The notes: generated by a model from the letters alone, not told the origin. Positions 1-6,132 are shown, counted from the stretch's first letter. The stretch is DNA of 10,470 bases from Candidatus Doudnabacteria bacterium (GCA_023245915.1 JAHFJK010000037.1:1-10470); one strand, 5' to 3'. A program made the numbers and translations.

Positions 1-802
1 CCGCGCGGCTTTGACTGACCTTGGCAAGAAACTCGCGCGTTTCCGCGCCTGACAAAGTTTTCACCAAATCCACAAACTCGTCGCTGGACATTTGCGACAA
101 AATTTTGCCGGCGCGTTCGGGACCTAAATGCTTAACTAAAATGGTTTGGAGTTCGGGGTCAATTTCTTCCAACACCCGCGCGGCTTTTTCCGAATCTAAA
201 GACGCCAGCAGGCTGGAGCCGTGGCGGATGTCTAAATCTTCCACCACATTGGCAAGGTCGGCCGGGTGCAACTCTTTTAATTTATCCACGGCCGTGTCCA
301 GACGCAAAGGCGAGCCGCTGTGCACCAGTTTGGCCTGCCGCCAATCTATAAACTTCACAGCAAAAGGCCAGGCTAAAAACGAATCGCCTATTCCCAAACG
401 CCTAAGCAGGCCCTTAAAACTCGGGTCAATGCCCAACACGCGCATTTTGTTGTCCAAAGTGCCAATGCGCAAATCATTCACCCGCACCACGCGCGTGCCC
501 GCAATGTCCACAATTTGCTTATCCATTACATCTTTTTTTAAATAAAGATAATGGCCCTGGGGCAGCTGCTCAACGGAAATGTTGTTAAAAAGATTTTTTA
601 AAGATATTTCCCGGCTGTTAAAATTTTCCACAAATTCATACGGGACAAATTTGATTTGCTGGTCTTTGGTTTTAACAACCAAAAATTCCAAAGGCTCAAA
701 CTCGCCGACTTTGGGTTTGATAAGCACGTCTGTCAGCCTGCCGACCGCAGCGTCAGAGCTGTCGTAGACTTTGTTGTTGAGCAGTTCGCTAATGTAGGGC
801 AT
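1..802 (-). CDS. mgtE: MgtE-family magnesium transporter, N-terminal part (PRC-barrel + MgtE_N), cut by window edge
   Basis: Reading leftward from an ATG at 802 there is an open frame of 267 codons that leaves the window without a stop. Residues about 1-60 (MPYISELLNN, then GRLTDVLIKP and FVPYEF) look like a PRC-barrel, and a second barrel-like segment follows at about 95-140 (DKQIVDIAGTRVVRVNDLRI). From about residue 165 the helical repeats of the MgtE N-terminal domain begin (ELHPADLANVVEDLD, then EKAARVLEEIDPELQ and SSDEFVDLVKTL). In MgtE this cytoplasmic domain and following CBS domains sense Mg2+ and gate the membrane channel; those later parts would lie outside the window, so channel activity is inferred from the family. 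An AGGA lies about 8 nt before the ATG (at 810-813 on the complement), one of the few Shine-Dalgarno-like sites here. It is divergent from the malic enzyme gene. Alternative: a PRC/MgtE_N protein lacking the channel. Confidence 0.85.
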   Translation of the reverse strand, partial: MPYISELLNNKVYDSSDAAVGRLTDVLIKPKVGEFEPLEFLVVKTKDQQIKFVPYEFVENFNSREISLKNLFNNISVEQLPQGHYLYLKKDVMDKQIVDIAGTRVVRVNDLRIGTLDNKMRVLGIDPSFKGLLRRLGIGDSFLAWPFAVKFIDWRQAKLVHSGSPLRLDTAVDKLKELHPADLANVVEDLDIRHGSSLLASLDSEKAARVLEEIDPELQTILVKHLGPERAGKILSQMSSDEFVDLVKTLSGAETREFLAKVSQSRA

Positions 803-825
803 AAGGTTATCCTGACATGCGGATG

Positions 826-911
826 AATCCGGATTTGCGGATAATTACGGATTTGATTATCCGTAGTTATCCGTAGATCAGGATAAAAATTCGTAAGTCC
901 GGATCGGATAA
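826..911. repeat. GGAT/ATCC-rich palindromic cluster between divergent genes
   Basis: The best element is a 14-bp inverted repeat: GGATAATTACGGAT at 839-852 pairs with ATCCGTAGTTATCC at 859-872 around the loop TTGATT, with one T-G wobble (845/866). Around it the same words recur: the palindrome AATCCGGATT at 826-835, another ATCCGTA at 870-876 and GTCCGGATCGGATAA at 897-911. The cluster lies in the probable 5' leader or promoter region of the leftward mgtE-like gene and upstream of the malic enzyme. It could be a dispersed intergenic repeat, an operator or a leader hairpin; the sequence alone does not decide. I see no match to the M-box magnesium riboswitch. Confidence 0.6.
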
Positions 912-943
912 TTCACCTTATTTTACCACCTTTTCATGTTTTC

Positions 944-952
944 TGCTAATAT
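944..952 (+). promoter_or_regulatory. Extended -10 promoter for the malic enzyme gene (leaderless transcript predicted)
   Basis: TG-C-TAATAT is an extended -10 element (TG at 944-945, hexamer 947-952). A start 6-8 nt downstream falls at 958-960, that is, on the ATG at 959. No Shine-Dalgarno sequence precedes the ATG, so a leaderless mRNA is the simplest reading. The -35 region (TTTACC at 922-927, 19-bp spacer) is poor, as expected when the -10 is extended. Confidence 0.5.
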
Positions 953-958
953 TGTTTT

Positions 959-2134
959 ATGGACAAACTTGGCAAACAATCTTTATTGATGCATAAAAAA
1001 TTTGGCGGGAAATTGGCAATTGTCAGTAAAGTGCCTTTACAAACAGCTGCGGATTTATCTCTGGCTTATACCCCCGGCGTTGGAGAAATTTGCAAAATTG
1101 TGGCCAGTAATGCTGCTTTAGCCAAAACCTACACCATAAAACGCAACACTTTGGCTGTGGTGACTGACGGTAGCGCGGTTTTGGGTCTGGGCAACATTGG
1201 CCCTATGGCGGCTTTACCGGTTATGGAAGGCAAAGCAATTTTGCACAAAAAGTTTGCTGACATTGACGCCTTCCCAATTTGTTTGGACACCCAAGACGTG
1301 GAAAAAATTATTGAAACAGTCAAAATGATTGCTCCGGTGTTTGGGGCAATTCAATTAGAAGATATTTCTGCGCCCAGATGTTTTGAAATTGAAAGGCGAT
1401 TGCAAAAAGAATTGGACATTGTTGTGCTTCACGATGACCAGCATTCCACGGCAGTGGCAGTTTTGGCGGCGCTGATAAATTCCTTGCGTGTAGTGCAGGC
1501 CCGTGGCCTGCCTAAAAGCAAAAAGCAGGCCGAGGGCCTGCACTACCAAATCGTCATCAACGGCGCCGGCGCTGCCGGCATAGGTATTGCCAATCTGCTC
1601 ATAGCCTACGGTTTTAAAAATCTTATTGTCGTCGACAGCAAGGGTGCTTTATATAGTAGCCGAGCCGATTTGAGGGATGAAAAATTATCTTTGGCTAAAA
1701 AAACCAACCCTCAACGGATAAAAGGCAGTTTATTTGAGGCTTTAAAAAAAGCTGACGTATTTATTGGGGTCAGCAAAGCCGGTCTGCTCAAACCCGCGAT
1801 GATAAAACTGATGAACAAAAAGCCAATTATTTTTGCCCTTGCCAATCCAGTTCCGGAAATTATGCCAGCTGAGGCAGCCAGGGTTGGCGCCATGACAGTT
1901 GCCACAGGCAGAAGCGATTTCCCAAATCAAATTAATAACGCGCTGACCTTCCCCGGAATATTTAGAGGAGCGCTGGACAACAATGTTCGCCTGATAACCC
2001 AAAAGATGTTAATTAAGGCGGCTGAAAATTTGGCGGCGATGGTCAAAAACCCGTCTGCCAAAAAAATCCTGCCCAGTCTTTTTGACAAAAAAGTCGTGCC
2101 GACGATTGCTAAAGCGATAAAAAATGACATTTAA
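959..2134 (+). CDS. NAD(P)-dependent malic enzyme (oxaloacetate-decarboxylating), short bacterial type
   Basis: Cytosolic enzyme that oxidatively decarboxylates L-malate to pyruvate and CO2, linking C4 acids to pyruvate and yielding NAD(P)H. The malic domain is at about residues 15-170: YTPGVG at 37-42 (catalytic Tyr37), VTDGSAVLGLGNIG, MEGKA with the catalytic Lys92, and metal ligands in QLEDISAP (Glu134, Asp135) and HDDQHST (Asp159/160). The NAD-binding Rossmann domain follows with NGAGAAG at 201-207 and an acidic residue after the second strand (VVDS). GVSKAG, ANPVPE and GRSDFPNQ are the usual C-terminal signatures. The 391-residue length fits the short family; cofactor preference cannot be read safely. 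At residues 178-196, between the two domains, a 57-nt palindrome is inserted in frame (separate entry). Start 959 fits the leaderless promoter. Confidence 0.95.
   Translation: MDKLGKQSLLMHKKFGGKLAIVSKVPLQTAADLSLAYTPGVGEICKIVASNAALAKTYTIKRNTLAVVTDGSAVLGLGNIGPMAALPVMEGKAILHKKFADIDAFPICLDTQDVEKIIETVKMIAPVFGAIQLEDISAPRCFEIERRLQKELDIVVLHDDQHSTAVAVLAALINSLRVVQARGLPKSKKQAEGLHYQIVINGAGAAGIGIANLLIAYGFKNLIVVDSKGALYSSRADLRDEKLSLAKKTNPQRIKGSLFEALKKADVFIGVSKAGLLKPAMIKLMNKKPIIFALANPVPEIMPAEAARVGAMTVATGRSDFPNQINNALTFPGIFRGALDNNVRLITQKMLIKAAENLAAMVKNPSAKKILPSLFDKKVVPTIAKAIKNDI
1490..1546. repeat. In-frame 57-nt palindromic element inside the malic enzyme gene
   Basis: The perfect 13-bp inverted repeat GTAGTGCAGGCCC (1490-1502) / GGGCCTGCACTAC (1534-1546) continues, after a 2x2 internal loop, into GGCCTGC (1505-1511) / GCAGGCC (1525-1531) around a 13-nt A-rich loop. 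The length is exactly 19 codons, so the frame is kept. The encoded residues 178-196 (VVQARGLPKSKKQAEGLHY) sit at the linker between malic and NAD domains, where relatives from memory have a shorter segment of the kind VVGKKLED. The base composition (GC-rich arms, A-rich loop) differs from the gene around it. It resembles the idea of Rickettsia palindromic elements, without being that family. Confidence 0.8.
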
Positions 2135-2152
2135 TGTCTAAAGGTCTATAAT
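2124..2152 (+). promoter_or_regulatory. Sigma70-type promoter for the membrane protein gene
   Basis: ATGACA (2124-2129, five of six -35 positions) is followed after exactly 17 bp by a consensus TATAAT (2147-2152). The -35 overlaps the last codons of the malic enzyme gene. The predicted start near 2159 leaves a leader of about 22 nt with no Shine-Dalgarno sequence. The two genes therefore have separate promoters in spite of the 47-bp gap. Confidence 0.75.
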
Positions 2153-2181
2153 ATAAAAAATCATTAAAATAGATAAACAAA

Positions 2182-3645
2182 ATGGAAAATCAAACACCAG
2201 AGCCAACGTCTTCCGAGCAGCAAAATCCAGTCCCCCCGCCTCCTGTGCCAGTTCACCACCAAGCCGGCAAAGTAGTTGCGACTATTGTTGTCCTAATAAT
2301 TCTTTTGGTTGCAACAGGGCTATGGTTTAAAAAAAACTTTAAAAGCCCTAAGCAAGCCCAAGTTCCCGCCAATATTGCAGCCGTAAAGCAACAAGAACAG
2401 CCGAAGCCTACCGTGGACTTAAATCTTTCTGTCATAAACGTGCCGGACGCCGATAATGCTTTTTTTGATTTAAACAATATCAAAAGCGCGGGGCTAAATA
2501 GCAGCACCAGCGATTTCACGGAAATAAAATTGGAGGACGAGTTTAGTATTATCCGGGGTCAAAGTTTTGACGCTACCGTGATCAATAAACTAATTGCTGA
2601 CAACCAAATTGGGCTTGATAAATTTGAAAAAGCGACCCAAAAAAATTATTTTCAAGTACCGGCATATAGTGACCCCGCGAAAATTTCTTTAAACATCCCT
2701 TTGTATCCTATGAATTCCTGGCGGGCTGCGGCGAGAGTCTACTTAATTAAAGCAATTAACCTGGCACACCAGGAACAACCGGAACAAGGCCTTAATCTCG
2801 CGGAAAACACCTTGAAATTGGGGCATAATATTCAGCAATCTCAAGGCGGAATTATTTTATACCTTGTTGGAACAGCTATCAAACTGCAAAGCATTGAGGC
2901 AATGCAAACTATATTGCCCTATTTGCAATCAATCCCAAACATAAAAGCTGTTTCCGACGCTTTAGGTAAATATCAAAAAAATAGAGAAGGGCTGGCTAGA
3001 GATTTTAAATTTGAATATGCACATCAAATAAAAGGAGTGGAATTTGAAGCAAAAAATTACCTGCAAGATATAAAGGAAGTAGAAAACAGCCCGGATGCTG
3101 ACCCCGAATTAAAACAAATTTTCAGCTATTGGAAAAATAATCCCAAGGCTTTTAACGAGGAAGAAACTAAACAATATGTAACTGCTCACTTTACACAGCT
3201 TGTTGACAAAATTAATCAGCCTTGTTCCGATTTAAAAACTATGGCTTTTCCTCCACTGCTTCCTGCTGACAAATCACAATATTTAAATACAGAAAACCTG
3301 GTGGGAAAGTGGATGTTGACTCAAGTTGAGTTAGAAAATTTTGATTCGATCTTTGGAAAAGCCTGCCAGGACGAAGTGGGGCTTAGGGCGACACAATTAT
3401 TATTGGCGTTTCATGCTTACAAGCTGGAACACGGAGGTAATTTGCCCGACAACCTAAACGATTTAGTCCCGAATTATTTAGCGTCTTTACCTTTAGACCC
3501 GTTTACTGACAAAAACTTTATTTACAACCACGATAAAAAAGTTATTTACTCCCTAGGGACGAACAAGACGGACGAGGGAGGCAATTTGCCAGATGTTGGA
3601 AAGGATTGGCCTGTAATGCCGGATTATTCATTTGCCATTAAGTGA
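2182..3645 (+). CDS. Uncharacterised single-pass membrane protein with pseudopilin-like C-terminal tail
   Basis: I do not recognise a named family for the whole protein (487 aa). Residues 1-29 are a Pro/Gln-rich cytoplasmic tail; 31-49 (VVATIVVLIILLVATGLWF) are one strong membrane helix followed by a Lys-rich stretch; the rest is a predicted extracytoplasmic domain, largely helical at about 185-350. No lipobox or signal-peptidase site is visible. The last 90 residues hold LLLAFHAYKLEHGG, LPDNLNDLVPNYL, LPLDPFTDKNFIY and YSLGTNKTDEGG. This pattern (x-Y-x-x-x-x-G-x-x-P-x-x-L-x-x-L-x-P-x-Y-L, then P-x-D-P-F) occurs in GspG-like pseudopilins and in many uncharacterised envelope proteins, known from memory. 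A role at the cell surface is inferred only. It ends with TGA, evidence against TGA being a sense codon in this organism. Start 2182 agrees with the promoter at 2124-2152. Confidence 0.8.
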   Translation: MENQTPEPTSSEQQNPVPPPPVPVHHQAGKVVATIVVLIILLVATGLWFKKNFKSPKQAQVPANIAAVKQQEQPKPTVDLNLSVINVPDADNAFFDLNNIKSAGLNSSTSDFTEIKLEDEFSIIRGQSFDATVINKLIADNQIGLDKFEKATQKNYFQVPAYSDPAKISLNIPLYPMNSWRAAARVYLIKAINLAHQEQPEQGLNLAENTLKLGHNIQQSQGGIILYLVGTAIKLQSIEAMQTILPYLQSIPNIKAVSDALGKYQKNREGLARDFKFEYAHQIKGVEFEAKNYLQDIKEVENSPDADPELKQIFSYWKNNPKAFNEEETKQYVTAHFTQLVDKINQPCSDLKTMAFPPLLPADKSQYLNTENLVGKWMLTQVELENFDSIFGKACQDEVGLRATQLLLAFHAYKLEHGGNLPDNLNDLVPNYLASLPLDPFTDKNFIYNHDKKVIYSLGTNKTDEGGNLPDVGKDWPVMPDYSFAIK

Positions 3646-3684
3646 TACAATATAAGTTGAAAATCGATTTTATATAAAGAACCT

Positions 3685-3810
3685 ATCATCGAATCGTTGC
3701 CAAACAATAGAGTTCGACCTTGTGGAGAACCTATTGTTTGGAAATACAATCTTAGGCAAAATAGCTTCTCCATAAAGTCGAAGACTATTTTGCTACCACT
3801 GATTGATGAT
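3685..3810. repeat. Three-way-junction element: two inverted, covarying hairpins inside a closing stem
   Basis: Hairpin A: CCAAACAATAG (3700-3710), bulged A, GTTC, 11-nt loop, GAAC, CTATTGTTTGG (3731-3741). Hairpin B: GCAAAATAG (3756-3764), CTTC, 11-nt loop, GAAG, bulged A, CTATTTTGC (3785-3793). B is close to the reverse complement of A, with paired changes in the stems (GTTC/GAAC to CTTC/GAAG, GTTTGG to TTTGC) that keep pairing. The loops GACCTTGTGGA and TCCATAAAGTC can pair at 10 of 11 positions, one of them G-U. A closing stem, ATCATC-G-AATC (3685-3695) with GATTGATGAT (3801-3810), brackets both. AAGGTCGAA near 3826 repeats part of loop A in inverse orientation. It fills most of the 268-bp gap before the VOC gene. 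It may be a MITE-like element, a REP/BIME-like pair or a structured RNA; no protein is coded. Confidence 0.7.
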
Positions 3811-3891
3811 TTTAATAACTTAAAGGTCGAAACTAATTTAACCCTCCAAAACTTTTCACCTTAATCATAAAAAAATTTTGTAAAAAAGTTT

Positions 3892-3906
3892 AGGAGGCTG
3901 AAAGGA
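3892..3906 (+). promoter_or_regulatory. Strong ribosome binding site of the VOC gene
   Basis: AGGAGG (3892-3897) and AAGGA (3902-3906, 7 nt before the ATG at 3914) are both anti-SD complementary. This is by far the best Shine-Dalgarno region in the window, in contrast to the near-leaderless neighbours, and fixes the start at 3914. Confidence 0.65.
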
Positions 3907-3913
3907 AAAAACT

Positions 3914-4294
3914 ATGTTATCCAATGCACCAGTAACCCCAACTTTGCCCGCAACTGACATTGAGCGCGCAAAGAAATTCTACACTGAAAAATTGGGCTTA
4001 AAGCAGTCGGCCACCCAAGTGCCAGCAGATTCTGCCATGTTTGAATGCGGTAATGGCTCTATGCTTTTTATTTACCAGCGCCCGCCCTCCCCTGCCCAGC
4101 ACACGCTTGCCAACTTTGACGTCAAAGATTTGGAAGCGGAAATGACAGAACTTCGCGGACGCGGAGTGGTTTTTGAAGAATACGACATGCCCGGGCTGAA
4201 AACCGTCAACGGCGTCGCCACTATGGGCAATTACAAAAGCGCCTGGTTTAAAGACAGCGAAGGCAACATTTTGGCTTTAGGGCAGATGGCTTAA
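3914..4294 (+). CDS. VOC superfamily protein (glyoxalase/bleomycin-resistance fold)
   Basis: A 126-residue protein, the usual size of a single-chain VOC unit that dimerises. Two beta-alpha-beta-beta-beta modules are visible: PTLPATDIERAKKFYTEKLGL (about 9-29) opening the first, and HTLANFDVKDLEAEMTELRGRGVVFEE (63-89) opening the second, closing with AWFKDSEGNILAL (110-122). Family members include glyoxalase I, dioxygenases and antibiotic-binding proteins; His63 and Glu116 occupy places where metal ligands are often found, but the N-terminal module shows no clear His ligand, so enzymatic activity cannot be claimed. The substrate is unknown. It has a strong Shine-Dalgarno sequence and seems to be a monocistronic gene after the hairpin element. 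Its GC content is higher than that of the right-hand part of the window. Confidence 0.9.
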   Translation: MLSNAPVTPTLPATDIERAKKFYTEKLGLKQSATQVPADSAMFECGNGSMLFIYQRPPSPAQHTLANFDVKDLEAEMTELRGRGVVFEEYDMPGLKTVNGVATMGNYKSAWFKDSEGNILALGQMA

Positions 4295-4318
4295 AACTTT
4301 AGCTATTTCTGCTATAAT
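4291..4318 (+). promoter_or_regulatory. Extended -10 promoter upstream of the helicase gene
   Basis: TG-C-TATAAT (4310-4318) is a consensus extended -10. A weak -35, TTAAAA (4291-4296, 16-bp spacer), overlaps the stop of the VOC gene. Transcription from about 4325 would give the helicase mRNA a leader of about 137 nt that contains the whole palindromic repeat at 4346-4447. Confidence 0.55.
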
Positions 4319-4345
4319 GACTGAAACTATCTTAACAGAATCTTT

Positions 4346-4447
4346 GTCATCCCCGACCTGATCGGGGATCCATAAATCTGGCTTTTGACTGGATTCCCGC
4401 TTTCCACCTGCGCGTAAAGCTTCGGTGGACACAGTCGCGGAAATGAC
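4346..4447. repeat. Dispersed GTCATCCCCGA-type palindromic repeat in the helicase leader
   Basis: It begins GTCATCCCCGA and ends in GGAAATGAC, the inverse ends of a repeat widespread in bacterial genomes; its complementary strand reads WIPDQVGDD, a familiar spurious peptide. The left arm forms a tight hairpin, ATCCCCGA (4349-4356) / TCGGGGAT (4362-4369). The right arm, starting GGATTCCCGC, would normally close directly with GCGGGAATGAC but is interrupted by a second palindrome (4403-4429). In RNA it would lie in the 5' leader of the helicase mRNA. Confidence 0.75.
4403..4429 (-). repeat. 'FAKATED'-type short palindrome, copy 1 (nested)
   Basis: Inverted ends TCCACC (4403-4408) / GGTGGA (4424-4429). 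On the complement it reads TCCACCGAAGCTTTACG then CGCAGGTGGA, aligning with the copies at 6011-6036 and 7256-7281 through GNAGCTTT and the inverted TCC...GGA ends. It sits within the right arm of the larger repeat, so it appears to have entered that repeat later. Confidence 0.6.
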
Positions 4448-4461
4448 ATGACTAATAAAAA

Positions 4462-5790
4462 ATGAATACATCAATGTCTCACGATTTCCAAAACTTAGGC
4501 ATTGCGCCCAAGCTTTTGCAAATTCTCCAAACTCACAAATTTACCACTCCTACCCCCATCCAGCAAAAATCCATTCATCCTGCCATTGAAGGCAAGGACA
4601 TTATGGGCATTGCCCAGACCGGCACAGGCAAGACCCTGGCTTTTGGCGTGCCTATGATTCAACGCTTAGCGCAAGCGGCCAGCCGAGCGGATTATCAGGG
4701 CCGCCCCGAGCACGGTCGAGGGGCCGGAGGCAAACAAAAAGGCCTGGTAATTTTACCCACGCGCGAACTGGCTCTGCAAGTCAACGAAACTTTGCAAAAA
4801 ATCGGCCGGCCCATTGGCCTTAAAACCGCCATTCTTATTGGCGGCGAAAGCATGGGCAAACAAATTAAAATGTTGCGCGCCAACCCGCACATAATTATCG
4901 CCACACCCGGTCGGCTTATTGACCATCTTGAACAAAAAACCCTTCAGCTAACAGCTGTGTCTATTTTAGTTTTAGATGAAGCTGACAGAATGCTGGACAT
5001 GGGCTTTGCTCCGCAAATAAAACGGATTATGCAGACTGTGCCTAAAATCAGGCAGACGATGTTGTTCTCCGCCACCATGCCGGATGAAATTGTAAACTTA
5101 GCTAAATCTTTTATGTCCTTGCCTTTGCGTATAGAAGTCGCGCCTTCGGGAACGACTGTTGAGCGTATTGAGCAGGAATTATTTTTTGTGCAAAAGCAGG
5201 ACAAGGCTGCCCTGCTGCAAAATATTTTAAAAGAGTACACGGGCAGCATTCTGGTTTTTTCCCGCACCAAATTCGGCGCCAAAAAAATTGCGCACACTAT
5301 ACGCAACAGCGGACACACAGCTTCGGAAATTCACAGCAACCGTTCCTTAAACCAGCGCATAGAAGCTTTGGAAGGTTTTAAAATCGGCCGATACCGGATT
5401 TTAGTGGCTACTGATATTGCGGCGCGCGGCATTGACGTCTCCGGCATCCAGCTGGTGGTAAATTACGATCTACCCTCAACAGCCGAAGACTATGTCCACA
5501 GGATTGGCCGAACCGGCCGCGCAGGCTTGGCAGGTAAAGCCATTTCTTTTGCCATGCCGGAGCAGCGGGCAGAAGTTCGCGCCATTGAAAGGCTTATTCG
5601 CGCCAATTTGCCTATTGCCCAAACTCCAGCGCTGCCCAAGTTACCAAAACCAATCATGGAAAATGAAAGATTTGATAGATTTGCCAACCCCAGACCTCGA
5701 CGCGCGCCATCTCGCTCCTCTTTCCCCGGCCGCAATTTTTCGCGCAATTTCCGCAAACCCGGCTCCAGACATAATCCTGGATGGAGATAA
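4462..5790 (+). CDS. DEAD-box ATP-dependent RNA helicase, RhlE-like
   Basis: Cytosolic ATP-driven RNA unwinding enzyme; RhlE/CsdA-type relatives act in ribosome assembly, RNA decay and cold growth. All core motifs are intact: Q motif (FTTPTPIQ, 27-34), Walker A AQTGTGKT (51-58), PTRELALQ (99-106), TPGRLID (148-154), DEAD (172-175), SAT (203-205), VFSRTK (265-270), ATDIAARGID (316-325) and HRIGRTGR (346-353). After the two RecA domains comes a basic, Arg/Ser/Phe-rich disordered tail (about 400-442), typical of RNA-binding extensions. A Gly/Arg-rich insert at about 72-92 precedes motif Ia. No Shine-Dalgarno sequence precedes either ATG 4462 or the in-frame ATG 4474; 4462 is taken as the longest start. 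The long leader with a repeat hairpin might matter for temperature-dependent expression (inference). An intrinsic terminator follows. Confidence 0.95.
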   Translation: MNTSMSHDFQNLGIAPKLLQILQTHKFTTPTPIQQKSIHPAIEGKDIMGIAQTGTGKTLAFGVPMIQRLAQAASRADYQGRPEHGRGAGGKQKGLVILPTRELALQVNETLQKIGRPIGLKTAILIGGESMGKQIKMLRANPHIIIATPGRLIDHLEQKTLQLTAVSILVLDEADRMLDMGFAPQIKRIMQTVPKIRQTMLFSATMPDEIVNLAKSFMSLPLRIEVAPSGTTVERIEQELFFVQKQDKAALLQNILKEYTGSILVFSRTKFGAKKIAHTIRNSGHTASEIHSNRSLNQRIEALEGFKIGRYRILVATDIAARGIDVSGIQLVVNYDLPSTAEDYVHRIGRTGRAGLAGKAISFAMPEQRAEVRAIERLIRANLPIAQTPALPKLPKPIMENERFDRFANPRPRRAPSRSSFPGRNFSRNFRKPGSRHNPGWR

Positions 5791-5831
5791 AAATAACTTA
5801 ATAACTTATCCGCCTCAAATCTAAATTATTT

Positions 5832-5853
5832 TCGCCCTTCAGGCGATATTTTT
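5832..5853 (+). terminator. Intrinsic terminator after the helicase gene
   Basis: Stem TCGCC (5832-5836) / GGCGA (5842-5846) with loop CTTCA, followed by TATTTTTGTT. It lies 42 bp after the helicase stop. The stem is short but GC-rich. Confidence 0.65.
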
Positions 5854-5891
5854 GTTATCATAAATAAAAGTATAAAATAAAAGTATGTAAA

Positions 5892-5920
5892 TTGACTTTT
5901 CCATTATTCTTATCTATAAT
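5892..5920 (+). promoter_or_regulatory. Near-consensus sigma70 promoter of a short RNA
   Basis: TTGACT (5892-5897), exactly 17 bp, TATAAT (5915-5920). This is one of the two best promoters in the window. Predicted start about 5926-5928. What follows is not a gene but a two-hairpin RNA with its own terminator, then tRNA-His. Confidence 0.8.
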
Positions 5921-5925
5921 ACCAG

Positions 5926-6009
5926 TGATGTTTGGCACAGCAGACATTATAAGGCAACTCTTCACAAATCCCGCCAATAGCGGGTAAACTGTGCGAGAGT
6001 TTTTCTTTT
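5926..6009 (+). ncRNA. Predicted 84-nt structured RNA (orphan sRNA or leader/attenuator before tRNA-His)
   Basis: Hairpin 1: TGATGTTTG (5926-5934) pairs with CAGACATTA (5941-5949) around GCACAG, using two G-U pairs. Hairpin 2: AACTCT (5956-5961) / AGAGTT (5996-6001), small internal loop, CACA/TGTG, then an inner CCCGC (5970-5974) / GCGGG (5980-5984); it is followed by TTTTTCTTTT, so hairpin 2 acts as an intrinsic terminator. The unit starts at the predicted start site of the strong promoter. The only reading frame is a 19-codon one from 5928, without Shine-Dalgarno. I recognise no Rfam family (not 6S, SRP or a riboswitch I know). If termination is incomplete, the same promoter would also serve tRNA-His 40 nt further on. 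Confidence 0.55.
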
Positions 6010-6037
6010 GTCCGACGAAGCTTTGGCAAAGTTGGAC
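6010..6037 (+). repeat. 'FAKATED'-type short palindrome, copy 2
   Basis: GTCCGAC (6010-6016) / GTTGGAC (6031-6037) with one G-T pair; the centre GAAGCTTTGGCAAAG holds a smaller CTTT/AAAG palindrome. Same orientation as the complement of the copies at 4403 and 7256. It lies between the terminator of the short RNA and tRNA-His. Confidence 0.65.
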
Positions 6038-6050
6038 CGTTAAAAAATAT

Positions 6051-6126
6051 GGCGGCTATGGTATAATGGTTATTACACCGCTCTGTGGCAGCGGGTATAC
6101 GGGTTCAATTCCCGTTAGCCGCCCCA
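6051..6126 (+). tRNA. tRNA-His (GUG)
   Basis: A full cloverleaf can be folded by eye. The acceptor is GGCGGCTA/TAGCCGCC, 8 bp long because G-1 (6051) pairs with C73 (6123), the hallmark of tRNA-His. D-arm GTAT/TTAC (one mismatch). Anticodon stem CCGCT/AGCGG with loop CTGTGGC, anticodon GTG at 6085-6087. T-arm ACGGG/CCCGT with loop TTCAATT. CCA (6124-6126) is encoded. The TATAAT inside the D-arm (6062-6067) is part of the tRNA, not a promoter. Transcription may come from the 5892 promoter by readthrough. Confidence 0.95.
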
Positions 6127-6132
6127 AAAAAT

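Noticed and set aside
21..767. Rightward frames opposite the MgtE-like gene
   Set aside because: Antisense shadows; the leftward frame has clear PRC-barrel and MgtE_N patterns and a Shine-Dalgarno sequence.
4277..4474. Leftward 65-codon frame containing WIPDQVGDDKD
   Set aside because: This is the translation of the dispersed GTCATCCCCGA repeat, a familiar spurious peptide; it has no gene-like start and covers the helicase leader.
5492..5824. Rightward 110-codon frame inside the helicase gene end
   Set aside because: Out-of-frame shadow of the helicase; all helicase motifs and the tail are in the 4462 frame.
6062..6067. TATAAT as a promoter -10
   Set aside because: It forms the D-arm of tRNA-His.
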